Assembly (NCBI GenBank): GCA_964412455.1 | Contig: CAYPOT010000011.1 | Coordinates: 13,930 to 77,929, forward strand | Reading direction: 5' to 3' | Length of the DNA: 64,000 bases | Source: JAAXXJ01 sp964412455 | GTDB lineage: Bacteria; Nitrospirota; UBA9217 | In this document: positions 7,849-15,664 of the stretch, in pieces | Layout of the letters: each line of letters opens with the position of its first letter | Numbering within the stretch: the stretch's first letter is position 1 | Made by a program: the position numbers and the translations under genes | The notes under the pieces: model-generated | Database searches by the model: none | The model's input: only the letters and a program-made list of their open reading frames with translations | What the model was told of the DNA's origin: nothing

Positions 7849-7891
7849 TTGACAGGCACGTCTTAAAAGTATACACTTCAGGTGTACACTT
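7849..7891 (+). promoter_or_regulatory. Promoter and direct-repeat operator of the Phd/PIN pair
   Basis: TTGACA (7849-7854) and TATACA (7870-7875) with a 15-bp spacer. Two direct repeats GTRTACACTT (7869-7878 and 7882-7891), 13 bp apart, overlap and follow the -10 box, as expected for autorepression by a Phd/YefM-type antitoxin. Confidence 0.65.
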
Positions 7892-7902
7892 AGGAGGACG
7901 GC

Positions 7903-8142
7903 ATGAAGACCGCAACGGCAAAAGAACTTCGGAACCATGGATCGGCCATTCTCAAGCGTGTCAGGAACGGCGATGAAGTGGTCATCACCATGCGGGGGAA
8001 ATCCATCGCTGTTCTGAAGCCGCTCGGCGAGCCCGACAAACCGTTCAGTCCCGCGGGGTTCGGCATCTGGAGGGGCCGGAAGGAGACAGCGGACGTGAAA
8101 CGCTGGCTTGATCAGCGGCGGGAACATCGGTATCACCGATGA
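7903..8142 (+). CDS. Phd/YefM-family antitoxin
   Basis: 79 aa. The N-terminus MKTATAKELRNHGSAILKRVRNGDEVVITMRGKSIAVLKPL is the Phd/YefM DNA-binding fold (helix AKELRNH, strands VVITMRGKSIAVL). The tail (WRGRKETADVKRWLDQRREHRY) should fold onto the toxin. TAGGAGGAC precedes the ATG. The stop overlaps the toxin start (ATGA). Confidence 0.9.
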   Translation: MKTATAKELRNHGSAILKRVRNGDEVVITMRGKSIAVLKPLGEPDKPFSPAGFGIWRGRKETADVKRWLDQRREHRYHR

Positions 8143-8522
8143 TCTTCGATACCGATGTTCTGATCTGGTATTTCCGGGGCAATCAAAAAGCAAAGGAGTT
8201 CATCTCCAGCGTTCCGTACGGGGACCGGCAGGTGAGCTCCTTTTGCATTATGGAGCTGGTGCAAAGCTGCCGGGACCGGCAGGAAGTGCGCACCGTCAAG
8301 GAATTCATCCGTGATAACTTCGCCGGCGTCATTCATCCCGATGATCATATTTCGGAAAAGGCGATTTCACTGCTCGAAATACACTCGGGACCGGACGGGC
8401 TGAGGACGATCGACGCGCTCATGGCGGCAACCGCTCTGCGGGAAGATGACACGCTCGCTACCGCGAACCATAAACACTTCAAGAAGATCGCGGGGCTGGA
8501 TATCCGGAAGTTTGCGCCGTGA
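8139..8522 (+). CDS. PIN-domain toxin partnered with Phd-type antitoxin
   Basis: 127 aa PIN RNase. Metal ligands: D in IFDTDVLIWYF, E in CIMELVQSC, D in TIDALMAATA, and the last acidic site in this family is replaced by a His-rich ANHKHFKKIAG. The pairing with a Phd-type rather than ribbon-helix-helix antitoxin is common in this PIN subgroup. The ATGA overlap couples translation. Intact by length. Confidence 0.88.
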   Translation: MIFDTDVLIWYFRGNQKAKEFISSVPYGDRQVSSFCIMELVQSCRDRQEVRTVKEFIRDNFAGVIHPDDHISEKAISLLEIHSGPDGLRTIDALMAATALREDDTLATANHKHFKKIAGLDIRKFAP

Positions 8523-8571
8523 AAGGGTGAAATGAGTTGCCGCACGCGTTTGAAGCGGGGAATGCCAAGCT

Positions 8572-8652
8572 GCAGGACCTGACCCTCAGGGGTCGCAAGT
8601 CTGACCCGGCACCGGCCCTAGGATAACCTAATTTTCTAAGACTGACCCCCGA
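8572..8652. repeat. CTGACC-type repeat tract
   Basis: GACCTGACCCTCAGGGGTC, AAGTCTGACCCGGC and AAGACTGACCCCC occur within 80 bp. Separates two toxin-antitoxin modules. Confidence 0.65.
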
Positions 8653-8736
8653 GGCGCCCCAAAGAGCGCTTCCTTTTGGTTCAGATTTTATGTTATTATC
8701 CGGTTAAAGGCAATCGTGAAGAGGGAGGTGAATACT

Positions 8737-8967
8737 ATGAAGTTTACGCGTATAACAGTAAACCCCGATCAGATGGGTGGCGCGCCATGCATTCGCGGTT
8801 TGCGCATCCCGGTGGCGACCGTCGTCGGCATGGTGGCGGACGATATGACCGAAGCCGAAATTTTGAAAGCATACCCAGACCTCGTGCACGAGGACATCCG
8901 GGAAGCCCTTCAGTACGCCGCTGAAGCCGTGCGGGAGCGTGAATTGCCGCTGGTGAATGTGGCGTGA
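8737..8967 (+). CDS. DUF433 antitoxin
   Basis: 76 aa. The sequence RITVNPDQMGGAPCIRGLRIPVATVVGMVADDMTEAEILKAYPDLV is the DUF433 signature (GxPCIRGxRIPV, then helix-turn-helix with YPDL). Such proteins are the antitoxin/DNA-binding partner of DUF5615 PIN-like toxins. The start is at 8737 behind GGGAGGTG; the GTG at 8716 is also in frame but would bury that ribosome site. The stop overlaps the next start (GTGA). Confidence 0.88.
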   Translation: MKFTRITVNPDQMGGAPCIRGLRIPVATVVGMVADDMTEAEILKAYPDLVHEDIREALQYAAEAVRERELPLVNVA

Positions 8968-9344
8968 AGTTTCTCATCGACAACGCGTTGTCTCCCCTGG
9001 TTGCTGACGGTCTTCGCAAAGCCGGTCATGACGCCGTGCACGTGCGGGATTATGGCATGCATGCCGCCGATGATGCTGCCATCATGGAAAGGGCGAAAAA
9101 TGAGGATCGAATTGTCGTTTCTGCCGATACTGACTTTGGCACTCTTCTGTCCCTGCGAAAGGAGAGTCAGCCATCGGTAATCCTCTTCCGCCGCGGAGCA
9201 GAACGTAGACCGGAAAAGCAGATTGCCCTTCTTTTGGCAAACCTTCCGGCAATCGATGCTGATTTAAAGCGAGGCAGCGTTGCCGTGTTTGAGCAATCAC
9301 GCGTTCGTGTCCGATTACTGCCCATCGGACGGGAAGAAACGTAA
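8964..9344 (+). CDS. DUF5615 PIN-like toxin
   Basis: 126 aa. MKFLIDNALSPLVADGLRKAGHDAVHVRDYGMHAADDAAIMERA, then IVVSADTDFGTLL and SVILFRR, matches the DUF5615 PIN-like family: acidic D6, D/E in the ADD helix and D in SADTDF form the predicted RNase site. GTG start overlapping the antitoxin stop. First of two DUF433/DUF5615 pairs in the window (see 13930-14540); the two toxins are only distantly similar. Confidence 0.88.
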   Translation: MKFLIDNALSPLVADGLRKAGHDAVHVRDYGMHAADDAAIMERAKNEDRIVVSADTDFGTLLSLRKESQPSVILFRRGAERRPEKQIALLLANLPAIDADLKRGSVAVFEQSRVRVRLLPIGREET

Positions 9345-9717
9345 ACTGATTTTCAATACACTTGGTGCCATCGATTCCATTCAGTACTCCGTAATTGAAG
9401 AAACCCCCTTGAAGTTCTTGCGTTTTTCAGTAATTTGCCCTATTCTCGTCCTGTCAAAACATTCAACCCTTCATGCGTTGCTCAAATTCTAAACCATGCC
9501 AATTGGCTTCACAGGGAACCGTGTTTAAGAGGCATGGGATGCTGCGGATTCATGAGATCGGCGGCTGGAAATTTCTTAATTCACATTTCCGACTTCTTAC
9601 CTGGTTTCAGGGCGGCGTAGGTGATGTCAAGCAGCAAGACCCTATGGGTTCGCTACAGGAAAGCAAGCATAGAAGCATAGAAACAATGTCCCCAAATGTT
9701 CCTTGACCCATGCCCCT
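9345..9717. other. Intergenic, no gene recognised
   Basis: No credible coding frame. Near the right end there is AAGACCCTATGGG, a short tandem AGCATAGA, and CCTTGACCCATGCCCC, which look like degraded members of the CTGACC repeat family and run straight into the next gene's start. Confidence 0.5.
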
Positions 9718-10278
9718 ATGATGAAGACCGCGATCATCGACATCGACAATACGCTCTGGCAGTTCTGTGATGCCTTCTACGAGGAGCTGAAGAAGATCAA
9801 CCGCGCGTTCCCGCGGCCGGAAGCGTGGACGACCTGGAACTTCTTCGAAGGCTACTGCACGGAAGAGCAGTTCCTGGAAGCCGTGGACGCGGTCCATGTG
9901 CGGCAGGACAGCGACGAGCACCAGCCCTATCCTGAAGCGAAGGGTTTCCTTGGGTCTCTCAAGGAGCAGGGTTACCGGGTGATCATTGCAAGCCACCGAA
10001 GGACGGAAATGCGGGGACCGACAGAGCGGTGGCTCGAGCGACACGGGCTGGAACACGACGAGCTGCATCTCTCGTTCGACAAGACCGTGCTATTCAAGGA
10101 CGCGGCAGTGGTGGTGGACGATGCGCCGCAGACCCTGCAGAAGGCGGTGGAGCACGAGGCGATCGGGGCGGGGCTGCTCTTTCCCTGGAACCGCGATCAT
10201 GCTGGAAACGGATTTGGTTTGTTTAAGAACTTGGACGAAGTGATGAAGTATATAATGGCTAAGCGTCCTTCTTCATAA
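9718..10278 (+). CDS. HAD-superfamily phosphatase-like protein
   Basis: 186 aa. Haloacid-dehalogenase motifs in order: I, IIDIDNTLW (nucleophile Asp and acid/base Asp); II, VIIASHR; III, Lys in SFDKTVLFKD; IV, AVVVDDAP. The spacing with a small helical cap between I and II (KKINRAFPRPEAWTTWNFFEGYCTEEQ) fits small nucleotidase/phosphatase members such as the 5'-nucleotidase group. The substrate is unknown. ATG 9718 is chosen, with ATG 9721 equally possible; no clear ribosome site is visible because repeat DNA abuts the start. Confidence 0.82.
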   Translation: MMKTAIIDIDNTLWQFCDAFYEELKKINRAFPRPEAWTTWNFFEGYCTEEQFLEAVDAVHVRQDSDEHQPYPEAKGFLGSLKEQGYRVIIASHRRTEMRGPTERWLERHGLEHDELHLSFDKTVLFKDAAVVVDDAPQTLQKAVEHEAIGAGLLFPWNRDHAGNGFGLFKNLDEVMKYIMAKRPSS

Positions 10279-10281
10279 CTT

Positions 10282-10376
10282 TTACTTCATAATTCTTAAT
10301 TGGTTTAAGGGAGAGAAGGGAAGAGCGGGAAGCAGGGGGCTGGCAAGAAAGTAGACCTGACGCTCAGGGTCTCTTG
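10282..10376. repeat. Dispersed repeat block shared with 6558-6650
   Basis: CTTCATAATTCTTAATTGGTT followed by a purine-rich stretch and GCAAGAAAGTAGACCTGACG repeats the arrangement at 6558-6650. The same purine-rich block also precedes family B copy 2 at about 4256-4298. Confidence 0.7.
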
Positions 10377-10393
10377 CGGCACAAGGAGACAGG

Positions 10394-11476
10394 ATGGGGC
10401 ATATCGAGCTGGAAGTGAAGGACTGGGTGATGGCACTGAGCATTCTGGCCGCGGCGATCGTGGGCGGCCTGATACTGCATCTGGCGGTGTTTGCGGTCCT
10501 CAAGCGCATCGCCGGAACGACCGGCAGCATCATCGATGACGCCCTTATCCGGCACGGGCGGAGGCCGGCGCGGGTGCTCATTCCCCTGATGACCGTCTTG
10601 GCGGTCCTTCCGTTCCTGGCGATCTCCGAAGAGCTCGTCGCCGTGGGCCGGCACGGGGTAATTCTGGGGCTGATCGCGACCGTAGCCTGGCTGGTCATCA
10701 GCCTCACGAACGTCTTCGACGACGTGGTGTTCTCGAAATACCGGGTCGATACGCAGGACAATCTCGCGGCGCGGCAGGTCCGGACAAAGACCTACGTGCT
10801 TCGCCGCGTCGCCGTGATCGCGATCACCGTGTTCGCCCTGTCGGTCATGCTCATGACCTTTCCTGCCATCCGCAACGTGGGCATCAGTCTCTTCGCCTCT
10901 GCGGGCGTGGCCGGCCTGGTGATCGGCATGGCCGCGCGGCCTATGCTGTCGAACCTCATCGCCGGCATCCAGATAGCCCTGACCCAGCCCATCAGCATCG
11001 ACGACGTGGTGATCGTCGAGGGGGAGTGGGGAAAGATCGAGGAGATCAGCTCCACCTACGTCGTCGTGCGCATCTGGGACCTGCGGCGGATGGTGCTCCC
11101 GCTCACCTATTTCATGGAGAAGCCCTTCCAGAACTGGACGCGCCGGACCGCCGATATCCTGGGCACGGTCTTTCTCTATACGGATTACACCCTTCCCGTG
11201 GAAGAAGTGCGGCAGGAGCTTCACCGCGTGCTCCAGGCATCGAAGCTCTGGGACGGAAAGACCTGGGGGCTGCAGGTGACGAATGCCACGGAGCACACAA
11301 TAGAGCTGCGCGCGCTCATGAGCGCGCCCGATGCCAGCACGGCCTGGGACCTGCGCTGCGCCGTGCGGGAGAAGCTGATCGGGTTCCTCCAGGAAAAATA
11401 TCCGCAGAGCCTTCCCCGGGTGCGGGCCGAGCTCGGCGGGAAGCAGAAAGGCACGGGCACGGGAGAAGGGGCATGA
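10394..11476 (+). CDS. MscS-family mechanosensitive channel
   Basis: 360 aa inner-membrane protein. Four hydrophobic segments lie at about residues 12-36, 58-78, 87-105 and 133-155. The pore helix region follows as VGISLFASAGVAGLVIGMAARPMLSNLIAGIQIALTQPISIDDVV, the hallmark Gly/Ala-rich TM3 and beta-domain entry of MscS. The beta domain (VIVEGEWGKIEEISSTYVVVRIWDLRRMVLPLTYF) and alpha/beta vestibule follow. It would release solutes on hypo-osmotic shock. AAGGAGACAGG precedes the ATG. The C-terminal tail KQKGTGTGEGA is low complexity. Confidence 0.92.
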   Translation: MGHIELEVKDWVMALSILAAAIVGGLILHLAVFAVLKRIAGTTGSIIDDALIRHGRRPARVLIPLMTVLAVLPFLAISEELVAVGRHGVILGLIATVAWLVISLTNVFDDVVFSKYRVDTQDNLAARQVRTKTYVLRRVAVIAITVFALSVMLMTFPAIRNVGISLFASAGVAGLVIGMAARPMLSNLIAGIQIALTQPISIDDVVIVEGEWGKIEEISSTYVVVRIWDLRRMVLPLTYFMEKPFQNWTRRTADILGTVFLYTDYTLPVEEVRQELHRVLQASKLWDGKTWGLQVTNATEHTIELRALMSAPDASTAWDLRCAVREKLIGFLQEKYPQSLPRVRAELGGKQKGTGTGEGA

Positions 11477-11579
11477 TCCGTTGAACGGCTTCGATTGCCT
11501 GCCGAGGGGGGATGTTCCGATCGCGGATGCAGATTGCAAGCTGTTCTCTGAGCTTTGAACTCAAAACGATGAACTTGAT

Positions 11580-11755
11580 TTTACTGTCCCCTGGACCCTG
11601 GACCCTGAACTTTGACCCATGACCCATGACCCTGAAGTGATAGGCAGAAGGGGGAGGAGTAGGTGTGGGAGGGGAATGCCAAAATAAAAGACCTGACCCT
11701 ATCGGTGCTTGACCCTATCGGTGCTATCGGTGCTATCGGCTTCTATCGGCTACTG
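11580..11755. repeat. Tandem and CTGACC repeats truncating the IS21 remnant
   Basis: CTGGACCCTGGACCCTGAAC and GACCCATGACCCATGACCCTG at 11587-11635, then AAGACCTGACC followed by five CTATCGGTG/CTATCGGC units (11696-11753). The last units lie at the point where the transposase frame on the other strand breaks off. Confidence 0.8.
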
Positions 11756-12547
11756 CACAAGTTGGACCCCGGCCTCCACTTTTGCTTTGTCTTTGGGCTT
11801 TCTGACACGTGCGGGAATCACCGCGGCTCCATAGTGAACCGCCAGTTCCTGATAGGTGCGATTGATGCCAGGCTCATAGCGACAAGCCTTTGTGATGCCG
11901 CTCAGTAAATTATCAGGAACCAGGATCTCGGGCACGCCGCCGATAAACTCAAGGGTACGGACATGGGAGCCGATCCAGTCCGGAAGCCCCTGGGTATACG
12001 TTGCCTCGGCATACGTGAAGTTGCTGGCGCCCAGAACGGCCACGAAGACCTGGCACGCGTGGACCTCACCGGAAGACTGATCAATGACCGGAACCGTCTG
12101 GCCGCAGTAATCAACAAACAGCTTCTCACCAGCGAGGTGAACTTGGCGCATGGAAATATCGAGCTTTTTCGCATAGGCGCGATAGAGGTCCGCGAAGTGG
12201 CTGTATTGATAGCCCTCGGGATAATGCGCTTTGTATTCGTCCCAGAGAAGTGTCAGGGTGACACTCTTTCGTGCAAGCTCCCGGTGGATGTCAGCCCAGA
12301 CAGGAAGTGGTCGTGGGGTATCTAAAACAATGACAGGAGGGTAGAGCAGATGCTCAAGAGCGGCATCGTCCAGCTCTGCCGACAGTGGCCAAGACAGTCC
12401 GGCCTGTCTTGCACGTTTTGTATACTCGTCAACGGTGCTTCTGGCTATTCCACAGCTTTTGGCTATGGCGCGACGGCCTTGGCCGCATGACCATTTGAGG
12501 CGGAGAACTTCCTTGATTGTTCGCATGGGTATTCTTTCTCTCGTCAT
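11750..12547 (-). pseudogene. istA: Truncated IS21-family transposase (IstA)
   Basis: About 265 aa of an integrase that is normally around 500 aa. The N-terminal helix-turn-helix (TIKEVLRLKWSCGQGRRAIAKSCGIARSTVDEY) and the catalytic core are present: D in FVDYCG, D in LVPDNLLSG, E in KDKAKVEAGVQ. The frame then stops inside CTATCGGT tandem repeats instead of continuing into WILARLR-type sequence. The partner ATPase gene istB is absent. An IS21-like end with repeated terminal motifs lies upstream of its start at 12629-12698. The element is dead. Confidence 0.9.
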
Positions 12548-12628
12548 CCTGTCTCCTTAAAAGCGATTTTTAAGGGGTCAGAATAGACGAATCAGTAGAA
12601 TTAACCCAGCGTTGTTTTATGCGTTAGA

Positions 12629-12698
12629 GGGTGCCCGAAATCGAACGGAATGGTGGCCTGAATTGCAGCGGAATGGGTGCCTGAATTGGAGCGGAATA
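12629..12698. repeat. IS21-type multiple terminal repeats
   Basis: Three adjacent 22-24 bp units, GGTGCCCGAAATCGAACGGAA, GGTGGCCTGAATTGCAGCGGAA and GGGTGCCTGAATTGGAGCGGAA (each 20-22 bp), the reiterated ends typical of IS21 elements. They mark the surviving end next to the interrupted helicase gene. Confidence 0.75.
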
Positions 12699-12875
12699 CC
12701 CAAGTACGAAAGGCAAATATATCAAAAGAATGCCTATCGTGTGCTTTTAACAAGGGCGCGTCAGGGAATGGTAATCGTGGTCCCACATGGAGATGCTGCT
12801 GATCATACCCGGAATCCCACTTTTTATGATGCGACTTACAAGTATCTCTGCGAGATAGGGTTTACCGTTATTTAG
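12699..12875 (+). pseudogene. C-terminal fragment of a DUF2075 helicase
   Basis: In-frame remnant PKYERQIYQKNAYRVLLTRARQGMVIVVPHGDAADHTRN and on to YKYLCEIGFTVI. The KNxYRVLLTRARxGMVIxVPxGD block is the last helicase motif of DUF2075 (schlafen-like DNA/RNA helicase) proteins, which are normally over 500 aa. The rest is missing, cut at the IS21 end. The HNH-like gene that follows 11 bp later was presumably its operon partner. Confidence 0.75.
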
Positions 12876-12886
12876 TAAGGAGACAA

Positions 12887-13288
12887 ATGGTAGAAGAATA
12901 TTGTGTGATATGTGGTTGTGAGCTGCACCGAAGCGGGGAATACGCAAAACCTACGGTTAAGGGCCGCTCTCATGCGACAAAGCATCATTTTGTCGCTGAA
13001 CGGTTCTTCGGGCGCTCAACGAACCGCCGCGGCACGCAGCGCGACCCGATCTTCAAGACCTGCCCTTGGGATGTGGAAGGGGAGTCCGCTGCTTTCTGCT
13101 ACGAATGCCACGAAGAGCTGATCCATAATCCCGTATTCCTTCCTGAGGACGTCAGGGCTTTTGCCGAGCTGGTAAGATCAAGAAAGCTGCACGAGGTCAG
13201 CAAGTCATCCCGCCGATCCAAGATCGCCGGCAGGATCAAGCTGCTGCAAGGACATCTTAGCATCTTAGGGTCAGGTCTTGACATTTGA
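12887..13288 (+). CDS. HNH-like zinc-binding protein with altered C-terminus
   Basis: 133 aa. Two zinc knuckles, CVICG (N-terminal) and CYECHEELIHNP (about residue 72), bracket a THHF-like core (RSHATKHHFVAERFFGRS), the layout of HNH endonuclease-like proteins. AAGGAGACAA precedes the ATG. The last residues (GHLSILGSGLDI) are encoded by a CATCTTAG duplication and the GGTCAGGTC repeat, so the native C-terminus has probably been replaced. Partner of the broken DUF2075 helicase upstream; such pairs are found in defence-type loci, but here it is likely a leftover. Confidence 0.7.
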   Translation: MVEEYCVICGCELHRSGEYAKPTVKGRSHATKHHFVAERFFGRSTNRRGTQRDPIFKTCPWDVEGESAAFCYECHEELIHNPVFLPEDVRAFAELVRSRKLHEVSKSSRRSKIAGRIKLLQGHLSILGSGLDI

Positions 13289-13298
13289 CATTCGCTTT
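13253..13298. repeat. CATCTTAG duplication plus GGTCAGG repeat
   Basis: CATCTTAG at 13253-13260 and 13261-13268 is followed immediately by GGTCAGGTCTTGACATTTGACATTC (read in two parts: GGTCAGGTC and TTGACATTTGACATT), the most typical form of the dispersed repeat. Confidence 0.75.
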
Positions 13299-13405
13299 TA
13301 TTAAGTCTTGTAAGTGGAAATTCTATATCGGTTGCGGACATCGTAGGGCCAGAGTCTTTTTTCCCTGATAGTATGCCGCACGGCCCGATCATTTTGAGAG
13401 AGATT

Positions 13406-13750
13406 ATGTATTGCCCTAAATGCAGAACCGAATTCAGAAAGGGATTTGACACGTGCTCGGACTGTGAAATTCCGCTGGTTGACGAATTGCCACCCGAGCC
13501 GCCGAAAGAGCCGGAGCCGGAATATGTGGAATACGTGAATCTGCTTTCTACCTATAACCAGGCCGATATCGCACTCATCAAATCCATTTTTGACGGTGAG
13601 GATATTACCTACTTTTTCCAGGGTGAGAACTTTGCTTATCTGTTGGTCCAGCCGACGAAGCTGATGGTGAGCAAGGACGATGTCGATCGCGCGAAAGAAC
13701 TTATGATGGAGTTGAACCTTAATTATCGATTTTTTTCCGGGACATCTTAG
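13406..13750 (+). CDS. Zinc-ribbon plus DUF2007-like protein
   Basis: 114 aa. The N-terminal MYCPKCRTEFRKGFDTCSDCEIPLV is a CxxC-x(12)-CxxC zinc ribbon. After a Pro/Glu linker, YVEYVNLLSTYNQADIALIKSIFDGEDITYFFQGENF...LMVSKDDVDRAKELM is the DUF2007 (putative signal-transducing protein) fold: strand, helix, strand, helix. ATG 13406 is chosen since it begins the ribbon; the codon at 13373 adds repeat-derived residues. The last codons lie in a duplicated GGGACATCTTA, so the true end may be altered. Confidence 0.78.
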   Translation: MYCPKCRTEFRKGFDTCSDCEIPLVDELPPEPPKEPEPEYVEYVNLLSTYNQADIALIKSIFDGEDITYFFQGENFAYLLVQPTKLMVSKDDVDRAKELMMELNLNYRFFSGTS

Positions 13751-13801
13751 GGACATCTTAGGCGGGAACAACTTAGGGTCAAGTAATGAATGGGGTCAGA
13801 C
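13739..13801. repeat. GGGACATCTTA duplication and GGGGTCAGA repeat
   Basis: GGGACATCTTA twice in tandem (13739-13760), then ACTTAGGGTCAAG and ATGGGGTCAGACG. The same GACATCTTAG word ends the HNH-like gene 480 bp upstream. Confidence 0.7.
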
Positions 13802-13929
13802 GTAAATCTGTAGTTATGACGATCAGCATGCGGAACAAGGAGGCGGGCGTGATGAAAAGCGTACTATGCTATTACATTGACCGATGAAAGATTCTATAGT
13901 AATATTCAGTCAGGTATGGAGGTGAAGAG

Positions 13930-14163
13930 ATGAACCCGCTGCTCAAACGCATATCAGTTGACCCAAACAGCTGTTTCGGCAAGCCCTGCATCCGCGGAAC
14001 ACGCATCTGGGTTTCGCTTATTCTCGATTTCCTGGCAAATGGCGCGACCATCGAGGAAGTTCTTGCGGAGTACCCCCAACTGACCAAGGAAGACATTCAA
14101 GCGGCAATAGCCTACGGTGCGGAGATGTCACGGGAGCGGTTTGTTGAGGTTGCGGCCGGATGA
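13930..14163 (+). CDS. DUF433 antitoxin, second pair
   Basis: 77 aa with the DUF433 signature ISVDPNSCFGKPCIRGTRIWVSLILDFLANGATIEEVLAEYPQL. Helix-turn-helix antitoxin of the following PIN-like toxin. ATGGAGGTGAAGAG just upstream gives a strong ribosome site. The ATGA overlap couples it to the toxin. Confidence 0.9.
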   Translation: MNPLLKRISVDPNSCFGKPCIRGTRIWVSLILDFLANGATIEEVLAEYPQLTKEDIQAAIAYGAEMSRERFVEVAAG

Positions 14164-14540
14164 AGTTCAAGCTGGATGAGAACTTCGGGACCCGAACGCA
14201 ACAGGTTTTCAGAGCCCGGGGTCACGACGTACTGACCGTACGAGACCAGCAACTTCAAGGTTGTCCTGACCAGCGTCTTTATGACGTCTGTTGTGATGAG
14301 CAACGATGTCTGGTGACGCTTGATTTGGATTTTTCCGATGTTCTGCGGTTCCCGCCCCAGCAAGCCCACGGCATCGTCGTCATCCGTGTTCCCCATAATC
14401 CCACCTTACCGCTGCTAGAACAGTTGATCCGGCAGTTCCTAAACGCCCTCGAAACCATGCCGCTCGATAAGAGGCTGTGGATCGTCGAAACCGGACGCAT
14501 CCGTGTCCATCAGGCCGAAGATGCAGAATCTGAGCTATAA
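14160..14540 (+). CDS. DUF5615 PIN-like toxin, second pair
   Basis: 126 aa: KFKLDENFGTRTQQVFRARGHDVLTVRDQQLQGCPDQRLYDVC, LVTLDLDFSDVLRFP and GIVVIRVP are the DUF5615 landmarks, with D/E residues of the predicted RNase site in LDEN and LDLDF. Intact length. Its LDEN motif is closer to the family norm than the first pair's LIDN. A palindromic repeat element starts 35 bp after the stop. Confidence 0.9.
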   Translation: MKFKLDENFGTRTQQVFRARGHDVLTVRDQQLQGCPDQRLYDVCCDEQRCLVTLDLDFSDVLRFPPQQAHGIVVIRVPHNPTLPLLEQLIRQFLNALETMPLDKRLWIVETGRIRVHQAEDAESEL

Positions 14541-14574
14541 CGAACATCCTGGGGTTGGATTGGACTCTTTCCTG

Positions 14575-14717
14575 GCAGTTTGCTGAAAAAGTCCTGATTT
14601 GTCATTGCGAGGAGCGTTTTTTGCGACGCGGCAATCTCGAAGTGCTTGATAATATTAAATACGAGTTTGCTTCGCTTCGCTCGCAAAGACAGGAAAAAGA
14701 CTTTTTCAGCGGCCTGC
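14575..14717. repeat. Inverted-repeat element with GCTGAAAAAGTC ends
   Basis: 143 bp beginning GCAGTTTGCTGAAAAAGTC and ending with the complement of GCAGGCCGCTGAAAAAGTC. The interior has TCATTGCGAGGAGCG, a word common in intergenic repeats of related genomes. No coding frame. Confidence 0.65.
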
Positions 14718-14722
14718 TAGAA

Positions 14723-14755
14723 GCATACCAGAGAGCTTAACCCTCTCTGGTATGC
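14723..14755. terminator. Perfect 13-bp hairpin
   Basis: GCATACCAGAGAG and its exact complement CTCTCTGGTATGC are separated by 7 bases. There is no T-tract on either strand, so intrinsic termination is uncertain; it could instead be an element end or a bidirectional structure. Confidence 0.45.
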
Positions 14756-14810
14756 TGAGGTACCTTCATATGATTATCAGACTTAAATATTGAGATTCGG
14801 CAGTAGAGGG

Positions 14811-14999
14811 TCAGGTTTGAGTTCGTGAGTTGTTGTCCTCTTCCCTGTCCGCGATACAGGCGGCCACGACCTCTTCCGGTTCAAGGACGAATCCCTCGAA
14901 GCCTCTGACAACCAGCCCGATCCCGATGTCCTCATTTTCTCTTCTCTCAGTTCTGCCACACACACAATTCCCGCAGACATCAGGGTCTATACTGTTGGA
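14811..14999 (-). pseudogene. Coding-like fragment bounded by repeats
   Basis: An open frame without a start codon reads DPDVCGNCVCGRTERR, then ENEDIGIGLVVRGFEGFVLEP, EEVVAACIADREEDNN and stops inside the GGTCAGG repeat. The codon pattern and the mix of hydrophobic strand and acidic helix look like real protein, with a CxxCxC motif. No family is recognised. Both ends coincide with dispersed repeats, so it is probably a gene remnant. Confidence 0.3.
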
Positions 15000-15037
15000 C
15001 TTTTGGTAAAACTCCCGGCGATGGGCTCAGGTCTTGC

Positions 15038-15226
15038 CAGGCGGTTGAAAAACCAATTACGCAGGCTAAAGCAGCTCGACTGAGCGCCTCGACTGAGCTC
15101 GTCGAAGTCTCGCCGAAGTCCTGCGGCTGCCAAATCGTAACGCGTCGATATTATAATTGGCAGCCAGCACCGCGCAGGTTGTCCTTGACATGTAGCCACG
15201 TAATAGTATAATGTATACACACGCAG
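15038..15226. repeat. Orphan copy of the VapBC promoter region
   Basis: Nearly identical to 15665-15840, with a 14-bp internal insertion (GCGCCTCGACTGAG). It includes TTGACA (15185-15190) and TATAAT (15207-15212) but no antitoxin gene follows, so it is an intact-looking promoter driving no recognisable gene. Confidence 0.8.
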
Positions 15227-15664
15227 CACCGTGCGAGGCACCTCCCGGCCAGGTCTTTTATTTTGACATCTCCCTGTTTTGCTTCCATTGTTCCTTCATG
15301 AACAGCCCCCTTCGGGAACATCAGGGTCGACTATTTGCTTTCAAGGCGGGCGAAAAGGAGAAAAAAATGCGCGAAATAGTGTCTCAAGGCTCATGGAGAA
15401 GATCGGGACGATCATGGGGATAGATGGGGTCAGACTTAAAACATGAGATGTTGAGAGCCTGCAGGGCCAGTTCTACGTTATTGCTACCGGGATATTTCCG
15501 ACCAGTCATCGTGTTGGAATGACGTGAAGGCAGTCCAGACCCTAAGCGTTTCAAACCTGCGCTGACCGCAGCAACCTGATCCCTCCCGTACTCTGCCTGA
15601 TGGATAACCGCTATCACCACCTGCTCTGCACCGCTTTGTGAGACCGTCTGGGGTCAGACATGAT

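Noticed and set aside
7643..7852. 69-aa Arg/Lys-rich frame between the 2H-like gene and the Phd/PIN pair
   Set aside because: No ribosome site, overlaps dispersed repeat and the next promoter; composition typical of repeat DNA.
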